This document shows, piece by piece, positions 1 to 8,400 of a DNA stretch of 64,000 nt; within the stretch, counting starts at the first letter, position 1; the number at the start of each line of letters is the position of its first letter. The notes beneath the pieces are model-generated. The model worked only from the letters and a program-made list of their open reading frames with translations. It was not told where the DNA came from and made no database searches. The position numbers and the translations under genes were made by a program. Origin of the DNA: Pseudomonas putida (GTDB lineage Bacteria; Pseudomonadota; Gammaproteobacteria; Pseudomonadales; Pseudomonadaceae); the NCBI RefSeq assembly GCF_002025705.1, contig NZ_CP018846.1, positions 2,595,501 to 2,659,500 on the forward strand, given 5' to 3'.

Positions 1-33
1 CGCCTTGAATAGGAGGGCAAGGTTGCCCGTCCA

Positions 34-351
34 TCATCCCTGCGACGGCTTCTCCCCCATACGCGCCTTGAGCTTGCGCAGGGTAGGTGATTCGCCCCCT
101 GTCAGCTCGATGCGAAACTCGGCAAAGGCGTGCTCGAGATCGCCATACTGCTGCAGCCCCTCTTCGGTGAACAGGTAGCGCCCGGGGATGTCGCGCCACT
201 CCATCGGGGTGCGGATACGTTCCTGATCTGCCGCCTTCAGCAGTGGCTCCAGTTCGACGCTCAGCTTCATCGCGACAGGGTCTTGCGCCTTCAGGCTGTC
301 GATGACTTGGCGAAGCTTGAGTGACTTCTGTTTGAGTGTTTCAGTGTTCAT
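34..351 (-). CDS. Putative immunity protein for the adjacent T6SS-type effector
   Basis: A small soluble protein of 105 residues, rich in charged residues and predicted mostly helical, with no signal peptide or membrane segment. The start at 351 is chosen over an upstream ATG at 399: it lies 8 bp after the stop of the preceding gene and has AGGG about 7 bases upstream. The tight spacing downstream of a polymorphic-toxin-like gene is the usual position of a cognate immunity gene, and that is the only functional clue. I recognise no named family. The role is inference from context. Confidence 0.6.
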   Translation of the reverse strand: MNTETLKQKSLKLRQVIDSLKAQDPVAMKLSVELEPLLKAADQERIRTPMEWRDIPGRYLFTEEGLQQYGDLEHAFAEFRIELTGGESPTLRKLKARMGEKPSQG

Positions 352-359
352 GGTCAGCC

Positions 360-1838
360 CTAGTTGGAGATGGTGCCCATCAGTTTCGGAGTGCCCCATT
401 CGCCGCGATTGGGCGTGAGGTACTGCATCGCTTCGCCGCTGCGTGAGATGGCGCCACCCAGCTCGGTAGTAGGTGCAACTTTACTCACAAATACCTCGGT
501 TGGCTGCAACGGTGACATTTCAAAGATCGAATACCGTGTCGATTCACTGCCCAGTGGCAAGCCAAAGCTGTCAGCCAATGTCTTGCCGGACCTTGCCGCC
601 GCCTGAAGCTCTTCATGGGTGGTGAAGAAAGGAGAATAGGGTGACACGCCTTGCCCTTCAGGCACGATCTTGACCAGTGCGGAGTCGATCATCTTCACCT
701 CGGGGATGGTCGACCCGGACGCCACCTGGTCGAACGCACGCGAGTAGATGGTGGTGGCATCGGCATCCGGGGCTGCGGCCTGCAGCTTGCTCAGCAGCTT
801 CTCGCCGTCTGCTGTGTTGAGGAAGTCTTCGATCTGGGCGTTCGACAGACCCTTGGTCTCGAAAGTGCTGACCTTCTTGATCTGGTCTTCCATCGAGGTG
901 AAATTCGGGTCCTGCTTGCTGTAGAACTCCCGCAGTGTTTCCGGCTCCGCCGGCTTGAGCGGAGTCGCCTCCTTGACCTGCAGCTCCGGGTTCGCCAGCA
1001 GCTTCTGCTCGTTCTTCGCCAGCCATGCTGCCAACTGTTTGTTGGATATTTCGGCCTGCAGTCGGGCGCTGCGTGTGGCAATACTTTCCGCACTGCTGAC
1101 TATGCCTGCTTTCAGCTGCCCTCGGGTCAGGTAGGTGACAATGGCCGTCAGCAGCAGCAACACCAGTTGCTCCTGACCGCGGGCCAGTTGGCGCGCGGCG
1201 CGCTCGACGCGCTCTTGGGCTTGCGCCGACGAACCGCCGGTCGGGTCCAGGCCAGCGGGCTTGAGGCCATCCTCGGCAAACCAGGCGGTGGCCATGCCTT
1301 GCTGTAGGGTCGACAGGCAGGCCGGCAGGCCCTGGTAAAAATACTCGGCAATGGCAGACAGCCCCAGGCCCATGAGGATCAGGTTGCCGACCTGCAGGCC
1401 GATGCCGGCACCGGCCACAGCGCCCGGCGCCGCGCCGACGCCAAAAGCAAAGGCCCCGGCCACGCCACCAGCGAGCGAGCCCACCGCCACGCTGCCACCG
1501 AGGATCATCGACACTTCTTTGACCAGCTGCAGCAGTACCGGCAGGATCTGCTCGATGCCGATGGAAGACCACTTGCGCTTGAGGTTGTCCTGGATGATCG
1601 GGTAGGACAGGGCCATGGCCTGGCGTACGTTGTCGATGCGCTGGCCACCCAGGTAGCCATAGGCCTGATTGGCGCCATTGCTCACTCGGCGGCTGAACCC
1701 GTCCCAGGCTTCGTGGGCGCTGTTCAGGCCGCTGTCGACGCTCTGGTTGAGCTCGCTGAATTTCTGCTCGAGATTGCGCTCGATGTCTCCCCAGCTGGGG
1801 ATGTTGGTCAAAAGATCCATTTTCGCTTCACTGTCCAT
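360..1838 (-). CDS. Putative T6SS effector with N-terminal glycine-rich membrane region (DUF6861-like)
   Basis: A 492-residue protein. Residues 1-90 are polar and helical. Residues about 100-170 hold two glycine/alanine-rich hydrophobic stretches, and a further hydrophobic segment follows near 225-240. Residues 250-300 are charged and helical. The C-terminal 110 residues form a distinct domain with the motif FVSKVAPTTELGG and a following TPNRGEW. This layout (membrane-inserting N-terminus, variable C-terminal toxin domain, short downstream gene) fits T6SS effectors of the DUF6861 type in pseudomonads. The gene is divergent from vgrG and followed at once by a candidate immunity gene. No Shine-Dalgarno stands out before 1838; an in-frame ATG at 1820 is an alternative start. 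The enzymatic activity of the C-terminal domain is not identifiable by eye; an NAD-directed activity is a guess only. Confidence 0.6.
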   Translation of the reverse strand: MDSEAKMDLLTNIPSWGDIERNLEQKFSELNQSVDSGLNSAHEAWDGFSRRVSNGANQAYGYLGGQRIDNVRQAMALSYPIIQDNLKRKWSSIGIEQILPVLLQLVKEVSMILGGSVAVGSLAGGVAGAFAFGVGAAPGAVAGAGIGLQVGNLILMGLGLSAIAEYFYQGLPACLSTLQQGMATAWFAEDGLKPAGLDPTGGSSAQAQERVERAARQLARGQEQLVLLLLTAIVTYLTRGQLKAGIVSSAESIATRSARLQAEISNKQLAAWLAKNEQKLLANPELQVKEATPLKPAEPETLREFYSKQDPNFTSMEDQIKKVSTFETKGLSNAQIEDFLNTADGEKLLSKLQAAAPDADATTIYSRAFDQVASGSTIPEVKMIDSALVKIVPEGQGVSPYSPFFTTHEELQAAARSGKTLADSFGLPLGSESTRYSIFEMSPLQPTEVFVSKVAPTTELGGAISRSGEAMQYLTPNRGEWGTPKLMGTISN

Positions 1839-1947
1839 GGAGGTGGGCGGCGCTTCGGCGGCGAGCGCAGCATGTCGCGTCAGACCTCGAGATTGGCGTG
1901 AAGATCCGACGGAGCGTTCATTGTTCTCATGAGAGGGGTGTGCGGCA

Positions 1948-2169
1948 ATGATGGCAATTAAATATCGTTGTCCGAATCATGGTTGTTCGCTCGCCGCTAG
2001 TGCCAGTACAGCCAGTGCCCACGCTAGCCATTTGCCAGAATGGATGAATGGCGAAAAATTTGAACCAATCCACGTTATGAAACATTTTTCTCCGCGAGCG
2101 TGGTGGACGCAAAAGGAAGCGGACAGCTCGAATTGGCGTGGTCAGGTATGGGCTCCGATCACCACTTGA
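1948..2169 (+). CDS. Possible small ORF of unknown function
   Basis: A 73-residue reading frame with the purine-rich ribosome-binding-like sequence GAGAGGGG about 10 bases before the ATG and a perfect hairpin (2180-2209) just after the stop. An N-terminal CPNHGC segment could bind metal, but there is no second cysteine pair. I recognise no family. The two flanking signals are the only reason for listing it, and it may be non-coding. Confidence 0.25.
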   Translation: MMAIKYRCPNHGCSLAASASTASAHASHLPEWMNGEKFEPIHVMKHFSPRAWWTQKEADSSNWRGQVWAPITT

Positions 2170-2179
2170 AAAACCTTCT

Positions 2180-2209
2180 GCTACGGGCCATTCGGCGATG
2201 GCCCGTAGC
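2180..2209. terminator. Perfect 12-bp-stem hairpin
   Basis: GCTACGGGCCAT (2180-2191) and ATGGCCCGTAGC (2198-2209) are exact inverted repeats around the 6-base loop TCGGCG. On the minus strand the hairpin is followed by a T-rich tract (2170-2176 read in reverse). On the plus strand it follows the possible ORF at 1948-2169 but lacks a U-run. It is a terminator-like structure of uncertain direction. The remainder of the gap up to vgrG (2210-2535) shows nothing else I can name. Confidence 0.45.
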
Positions 2210-2535
2210 GCTTTGGCGCAACAGTGATGGTTGCGAAAAGTGGCGATGTGATATCGCTTTGCAGGGATCTAAGCTCAGCGTTACAAGGCTTGCGATGTGT
2301 TGACAGGGCATCATTTGCCGGTGTCTCCTTTTGGGCGCTTCTGCCTGCCTGGCATTCGGCAATGTGAACCAGGTCGCATTAAATTCAACGCATGATGGCA
2401 CTTTCCATCATGCCGGCAGTCGCATGATTCCGCAGGGCACGCGCGTTATGCGCGCATGCCGAATACGCCCGCAAGATCAGAGTTGTAGCTGAGCATCGCA
2501 TTAGCGTGCTGGCCGTGTTTTCAAGGAGATTTCGC

Positions 2536-4392
2536 ATGATCATGGACCTGGCCTCCGCGCTGCTGTCGCCGCAGAACCGCCGCCTGTTCAAGTTTCACAA
2601 CCTGGCCAACCCCGAGCAGGAACTGCTGCTGGAAACCTTCAAGGGCGTCGAGGCCCTGTCGCGGGCGTTCAACTACGAACTGCTGCTGGTCTGCGAAGAT
2701 TCCGGTGTACCGCTCAAGTCCATGATGGGCCAGCACGTCAGCATCGAGATCGAGCTGGCCGAGGGCGGCCCACGCTACATCACCGGCTACCTCACGCGCT
2801 TTGCCAGCATCGGCAGCGACGGTGGCATGGCGCGTTACACCGCCACCCTCAACCCATGGTTCTCGATGCTCAAGAACCGCTTCGACACGCGGATTTTCCA
2901 GGGCAACACGGTCGAGGAAGTGGTCACGGAGGTGTTCGCCCTGTGCCCGGCGTTCTCCCGCCACGAATTCCGCCTGACCCGCCCGCAGAAGCGCTACACC
3001 TACATCACCCAATACCGCGAAACCGACTTCAACTTCGTCCAGCGCCTGCTGGAGGAGGAGGGGATGTTCTACTACTTCGAGCACACCGCCGAAGGCCACA
3101 CCATGATCATCTGCGATGATTCCAGCACCCTGGTGGACATCCCCGAACAACCGCAGATCCGCTTCCACAGCGCTTCGGTCACCGAGACCGCCGACTCCAT
3201 CACCCAATGGAGCGGCAACCGCCAGTTGCAGTCCGGCAAGATGGCCACGCAGACCTTCGACTACCGCCAGCCCAACAACCGCCTGCCGGTGGCGATGAAC
3301 AGCGTGAACAAGCAGGGCGACGTGGAAAACTTCGAAATCTACGACTTCCCCGGCCAGTACACCCACGGCACCTACGACGAAGGCGAAACCTTGCTGCGCC
3401 TGCGCATCGAGGCATTGGAGCTGCGTGGCAAGAAGTTCGAAGGCGCCAGTAACTGTCGGGCCATGAAGCCCGGTTATACCTTCGAGCTGCTGCAGCACTA
3501 CAGCCACGACCAGGGCGCCGTCGAAGACCGCCAGTTCCTGCTGATGAGCGTGGAAAGCGAAGGCCACAACAACTACCTCAGCGGCCAGCAGGCCAGCTAC
3601 TACAACACCTTCACCTGCGTGCGTAAAAAAATCCCGTTCCGCCCGCAGCTGAGCACGCCCAGGCCGACCATTGCCGGCCCGCAGACCGCCATCATCGTCG
3701 GCCCACCGGGTGAGGAGATTTTCACCGACGAACTGGGCCGAGTGAAGATCCAGTTCCACTGGGACCGCAAGGGCCAGCACAACGACCACAGTTCGTGCTG
3801 GGTGCGCGTCGCCCAGTCCGGTGCCAGCGGCGGCTTCGGCAGCATCCAGATCCCGCGGGTGGGTGACGAAGTGGTGGTGGTGTTCCTCGATGGCAACCCG
3901 GATCGCCCATTGATCATGGGCAGTCTGTACAACAGCACCAACACCCCGCCATGGTCGCTGCCGGCGAACAAGACCCAGAGCGGTTTCCTGACCCGCTCGA
4001 TGAAGGGCGACGGCGGTACCGCCAACTTCTTCCGCTTCGAGGACAAGGCCGGCGCCGAGCAGATCATCATGCATGCCGAGCGCAACATGGATACCGAGAT
4101 CGAGCTCGATGAGACCCATGATGTGGGCAACAACCGCGCGATCACGGTTGGCGGCACGCACACCGAGACGGTAAAGAAAGACACCGTGGTGAAAGTGACC
4201 GAGGGCTCCTACACCCTGCAGGTCGACAACCAGTTCATCCAGGTGGCGGCCAAGCAGCACATCATTCTGCAGGTCGGCGACAGCAGCATCACGCTGACCC
4301 CGGAAGGCATCGAAATCAAGGGCAAGGTCATTACCACGACCAGCTCCGACATCACCAAGATCACAGGCGCCCCGGTGCGGATCAACGACTGA
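2536..4392 (+). CDS. vgrG: Type VI secretion system spike protein VgrG
   Basis: A 618-residue VgrG, the trimeric tip of the T6SS tube that carries PAAR effectors into target cells. The start at 2536 is chosen because AAGGAG lies at 2523-2528; the reading frame extends 10 codons further upstream without a ribosome site. The N-terminal half is the gp27-like part (QRLLEEEGMFYYFEH near residue 180). The gp5-like OB fold follows (DELGRVKIQFHWDRKGQH, then SCWVRVAQSGASGG and GDEVVVVFLDGNPDRPLIMG near 395-465). The C-terminus is the beta-helix needle with VGGTHTETVKKDT-type repeats and no extra enzymatic domain. The gene heads a run with two EagR-type chaperones and the Rhs effector, so it most likely loads the Rhs protein at 5499. 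Confidence 0.95.
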   Translation: MIMDLASALLSPQNRRLFKFHNLANPEQELLLETFKGVEALSRAFNYELLLVCEDSGVPLKSMMGQHVSIEIELAEGGPRYITGYLTRFASIGSDGGMARYTATLNPWFSMLKNRFDTRIFQGNTVEEVVTEVFALCPAFSRHEFRLTRPQKRYTYITQYRETDFNFVQRLLEEEGMFYYFEHTAEGHTMIICDDSSTLVDIPEQPQIRFHSASVTETADSITQWSGNRQLQSGKMATQTFDYRQPNNRLPVAMNSVNKQGDVENFEIYDFPGQYTHGTYDEGETLLRLRIEALELRGKKFEGASNCRAMKPGYTFELLQHYSHDQGAVEDRQFLLMSVESEGHNNYLSGQQASYYNTFTCVRKKIPFRPQLSTPRPTIAGPQTAIIVGPPGEEIFTDELGRVKIQFHWDRKGQHNDHSSCWVRVAQSGASGGFGSIQIPRVGDEVVVVFLDGNPDRPLIMGSLYNSTNTPPWSLPANKTQSGFLTRSMKGDGGTANFFRFEDKAGAEQIIMHAERNMDTEIELDETHDVGNNRAITVGGTHTETVKKDTVVKVTEGSYTLQVDNQFIQVAAKQHIILQVGDSSITLTPEGIEIKGKVITTTSSDITKITGAPVRIND

Positions 4393-4402
4393 GGCCAGGC
4401 TC

Positions 4403-4987
4403 ATGTACAAACCCTCGATCTACGACCGGATCTCCGCCAGGCGCGAAGCGCTGGAAGAGGAGGCGCGCCTTGCCAAGCTGGCGGAAGAAGCCAAGGCCGC
4501 CGAACCTTTGCCTGAGCCGGAGCCGGTACCCGTGGCGCTGCAGGAGGTGGCCAGCAGTTTCACCTTCGGCGGGTTCAACTTGCAGTTTCCAGGCGGCTTT
4601 CGTTTTCGCGACATCCAGACCACTCTCGAACACGAAGGCGAAACTGTCTCGTTGAAAATCCGCCGACGCGATGCGCCTGCGCAGCAAGCACTGGAACAAT
4701 TGTTCGACGCCTCGATACAGGTGCTGTGTGAGTCCAATCCAACACTGCGCGTTATACGGCAGCGTGATTGCAGCCTTGCCGGCAATGCAGCCAAGGTGCT
4801 GGATTTTCATTTTGCCGCGGGCCTTGAACAAAGACACGGCAGGCTCGTAGGTGCTCTGGTGCCAGTCCAAGGGCAGGATAAATTGCAATGGGTCGATATT
4901 TCGTGCGTGGTCGACCCCTCCAGGCCAGCGCTCAGTCTCTGGCTGATCGATTTTGACAGCATGCTGGCAGGCCTTGTCGGCAACTGA
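4403..4987 (+). CDS. DUF1795 (EagR/DcrB-like) Rhs chaperone, with N-terminal extension
   Basis: A 194-residue protein. Residues 1-50 are highly charged and helical, rich in E, A and K with repeated PEPEP. The rest is a DUF1795-type fold (FTFGGFNLQFPGGFRFRD, then strand-rich sequence to the end). DUF1795 proteins encoded next to PAAR-Rhs genes are EagR chaperones that hold the hydrophobic prePAAR segments of the effector before secretion. The gene starts 10 bp after vgrG and is followed by a second DUF1795 gene, then rhs. The charged extension is unlike the shorter neighbour and could be a docking element. The family assignment is by recognisable pattern, not a search. Confidence 0.7.
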   Translation: MYKPSIYDRISARREALEEEARLAKLAEEAKAAEPLPEPEPVPVALQEVASSFTFGGFNLQFPGGFRFRDIQTTLEHEGETVSLKIRRRDAPAQQALEQLFDASIQVLCESNPTLRVIRQRDCSLAGNAAKVLDFHFAAGLEQRHGRLVGALVPVQGQDKLQWVDISCVVDPSRPALSLWLIDFDSMLAGLVGN

Positions 4988-5024
4988 GGCGCAACCCCTT
5001 TTCGTTATCAGGAATTTTCATTAC

Positions 5025-5492
5025 ATGGACTATCAACTGCAGGAAGGTGGAATCGTGCTGCCTGAAGGCTTCCAGGACCGCACCGTCAACATGTTCGTAC
5101 TGGGTGCCAGTGTTCCTGCCCCCTTGAGCATCACGGTTTCCAGGGACAATCTGCTGCCGGGTGAAGCGTTGAAAGCCTACGTCGAGCGGCAGGTGAAGAT
5201 GCTTTCGTCCAAGCTGCGCAGCTACTCGCTCATGGGGACCAAAGCCGTCACCCTGTCGAGCACAGCGCCCATCGAGGGCCTGCAGATCGATGCTTACTAC
5301 ATGAATGAAGGCCGCCCGTTCTACCAGCGTCAGGCCGCGTTTCTGCTGACGCCTGAACGCGCACTGATTTTCTCCACAACCGCCCAGGCAGACTTCAGCC
5401 CTCAGCAGAATCAGGACTGGCAGAACCTGCTGGCGAGCTTCCAGCCCAGTACGAACGGTGGAGCGACTACCGAGCCAAGCGAACAGGAGTAA
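5025..5492 (+). CDS. DUF1795 (EagR-type) chaperone for the Rhs effector
   Basis: A 155-residue cytosolic protein beginning MDYQLQEGGIVLPEGFQDRT, which is the typical start of DUF1795/DcrB-like EagR chaperones. It continues with conserved NMFVLG, ITVSRDNLLPGE and a strand-rich C-terminus. The start at 5025 is preferred over the upstream in-frame codon at 4953, which overlaps the previous gene. It ends 6 bp before the rhs start, so the two are translationally close, as expected for a chaperone of the two hydrophobic prePAAR segments of that protein. Confidence 0.85.
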   Translation: MDYQLQEGGIVLPEGFQDRTVNMFVLGASVPAPLSITVSRDNLLPGEALKAYVERQVKMLSSKLRSYSLMGTKAVTLSSTAPIEGLQIDAYYMNEGRPFYQRQAAFLLTPERALIFSTTAQADFSPQQNQDWQNLLASFQPSTNGGATTEPSEQE

Positions 5493-5498
5493 CCCCTC

Positions 5499-8400
5499 AT
5501 GTTCGAAGCGGCCAGGTTCGGCGACGAAATTTCGCATACCAGCGCGCTCGGAGGGTTCCTGCTGGGAGCCGCCTTGGGTATCGCGCTGGTAGCCACGGTG
5601 GCCATCGCCACCTTCACCTGTGGGTTCGGTGTCGCACTGCTGGCGGGTATGGCAGCAGGTATTGGCGGCAGCCTGCTCACGGCTGCAGGGGAGGCGTGGG
5701 GGCGAAGTAGGTCGTCCCCCTCAGGTACGATAGCCACCGCGTCACCCAATGTGTTCATCAACAGCCTCAAAGCCGCACGCGTCGAGAAAAGCATCGGCGC
5801 CTGCGACAAGCACCCCGGGCCGGTGAAGATCGCCGAAGGCTCGACCAACGTCTTCATCAACAGCGTGGCGGCTGCGCGCAAAGGCGACAAGCTGACCTGT
5901 GGTGCGAGCATTTCCGGTGGTTCGGACAATGTGTTCATTGGTGGTGGTACCTACCAGTACCTACCGGTGGACGACGAAGTCCCGCAATGGCTGCGCACCA
6001 CCGTGGATGTACTGATGGCCATCGCCGGTGCCGCCGGTGGTATCGCCCAGTTGATCAAGGCCGGCACCCAGGCCGGCATGAAAGCGATCATGCCCTGCGC
6101 CCTGAAATTCACTGCAGGCTTCGTTGCGGGGGAGGTGGCAAGCCGCTATGTGGTCGAGCCCGTGGCTCGCAGAGCCATTGGCGGCCTCGTCGGCAACCCG
6201 GTCGACCTCACCACCGGGCGCAAACTGATCCCTGATGAAATCGACTTCAGCCTGCCCGGCCTGATGCCCATCGAATGGTCGCGCTTCTACGCCAGCGACC
6301 TCACCGTCGACAGCGTGCTCGGCCGCGGCTGGGTGCTGCCCTGGGAACAAAGCCTGCGCCGCCAGGGCTCATTCATCTACCTCACCGACAACCAGGGCCG
6401 CGAGGTCCCATTCGTGACCCTGCAACCGGGCGAGCGCATCTACAACCCGCACGAGCAGGTGTACCTGGTCTGCACCGAAGGCGGTCACTACCTGCTGCAG
6501 ACCCTCGATAACCTGTTCTTCTACTTCGGCGAAGTCCCCGACACCAATACCGAAGTGCCGCTGCAGCGCATCGAAAACGCCCTCGCCCACTTCCTGCACT
6601 TCACCCGCACGCCCGACGGCACCCTGACCGACATCAGCGCCACCGGCGGCACCCGCGTGCACCTGCACTACGACAACCCACTGGGTCGCCTGACCGACAT
6701 CAAGCGCGTGGTCAACAACCAGGCCGTCGAAACCCTCACCCAGTACCGTTACGACGAACATGGCCAGCTGAGCGCGGTGATCAACCGCAACGGCGACACC
6801 GTGCGCAACTTCAGCTACGCCGAAGGCCTGATGGTGACCCACAGCAACGCCCTGGGCCTGGGCTGCCACTACCGCTGGGAAACCCTCGGCGATAAACCGC
6901 GCGTGGTCGAGCACTGGACCAGCGATGGCGAGCACTACCACTTCCGCTACGACCTCGACGCCCGCACCAGCTGGGCCACCGACGTTCTCGGCCGCGAGCT
7001 GGAAGTGCAGTACAACGCCGATCACCGCGTGATCGCCAGCCGTGACTACGGTGGTGAACGTTACGCCATCGAGCTGGACGGGCAGGGCAACATGGTCGGC
7101 CTGAGCCTGCCGGACGGCAACCGGCTCGCGTTCCAGTACGACGAGTTCGCCCGCCTGCTCGAAGAAACCGACCCGCTCGGGCGCAAGATCCAGTACGAGT
7201 ACCACCACCTGACCACGCTGGTGACCCAGGTCAGCTATCCGGACGGCAGCACCTGGCGAGCGCGCTACGACGACAAGGGCAACCTGCTCGCCGAGTTCGA
7301 TGCCCTCGGCCAGATGACCGAGTACCTCAACAGCGACGACGGCCTGCCGCACACCATCATCGATGCGACCTACAAGTCCAAGTACCTGTGGTGGAACACC
7401 CTGGCCCAGGTCGAGCGCTATCAGGATTGCTCGGGCAAGAGCACTTACTACCGCTACGACGAGCGTCAGCACCTGGTAGCGGTGACCGATGCGCTGAACC
7501 AGACCACCACCCTGGAGCGCAAACCGGACGGTGAGGTGCTGCGCATCACTCATCCGGACGGCACCAAGGAAACCTTCAGCTACAACGTCTACGGCCAGGT
7601 GCTCAGCCACACCGACGGCAAGGGCCAGACCACTCGCCTGATGCGCACCGCCCGTGGCCTGCCCAGCAGCCGCGAAGATGCCAAGGGCCAGCGGGTGCGG
7701 TACGAGTACGACAAGGCCATTCGCCTGACCGCGCTGGTCAACGAGAACAATGCGACGTACAGCTTTGCCTACGACGTGTCGGATCGCCTGAGCGAGGAAG
7801 TGCGGGTGGACAACCTGACCCGGCGCTTCAGCTACAACGTCGGTGGCCACCTGACCCGACTGGATGAAATCGGCTACGGCGAAAATGCCGAGCGGCCCGA
7901 GCGGCGCACCCTGTTCGAGCGCGACAGCATTGGTCGTTTGATTGGCAAGCTGAACCGCGATGCACAGCAGCAGTTCACCTACGACGATGGCGACCGGCTG
8001 CTGAGTATCGAGCGGCACCCGAGCGGAATCGGCAAGCAGCTTGGGGTGACCGAGGAAAAGCTGGCGTACACCTACGATGTGCTGGGGCGGCTGACGCAAG
8101 AAATCACGCCCGATGGCACGCTGGGCTACGAGTACGATCCGCTCAGCAACCTGACCACGCTGACATTGCCAGATGGCCGCAAGGTCAACCACCTGTACTA
8201 CGGCAGCGGGCACCTTCATCAGCTGAACCTCGATGGCCAGGTCATCAGCGACATGGAGCGTGATGACCTGCACCGCGAGGTCTACCGCACCCAGGGCAAG
8301 CTCACCAGTTGCTTCGGCTACGACGCGATGGGACGCAAGGCTTGGCAGTTTGCTTCGACCTTGCCCGCCGACAAGCTGTCGCAGGTGCACAACACCGGCA

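Noticed and set aside
2521..4410. 629-codon minus-strand frame opposite vgrG
   Set aside because: A shadow of vgrG codon bias; the plus-strand frame has all VgrG motifs and a good ribosome site.
2536..5492. A full T6SS apparatus cluster
   Set aside because: Only vgrG, chaperones and effectors are present; no tss core genes (sheath, baseplate, ClpV, membrane complex) occur in the window.
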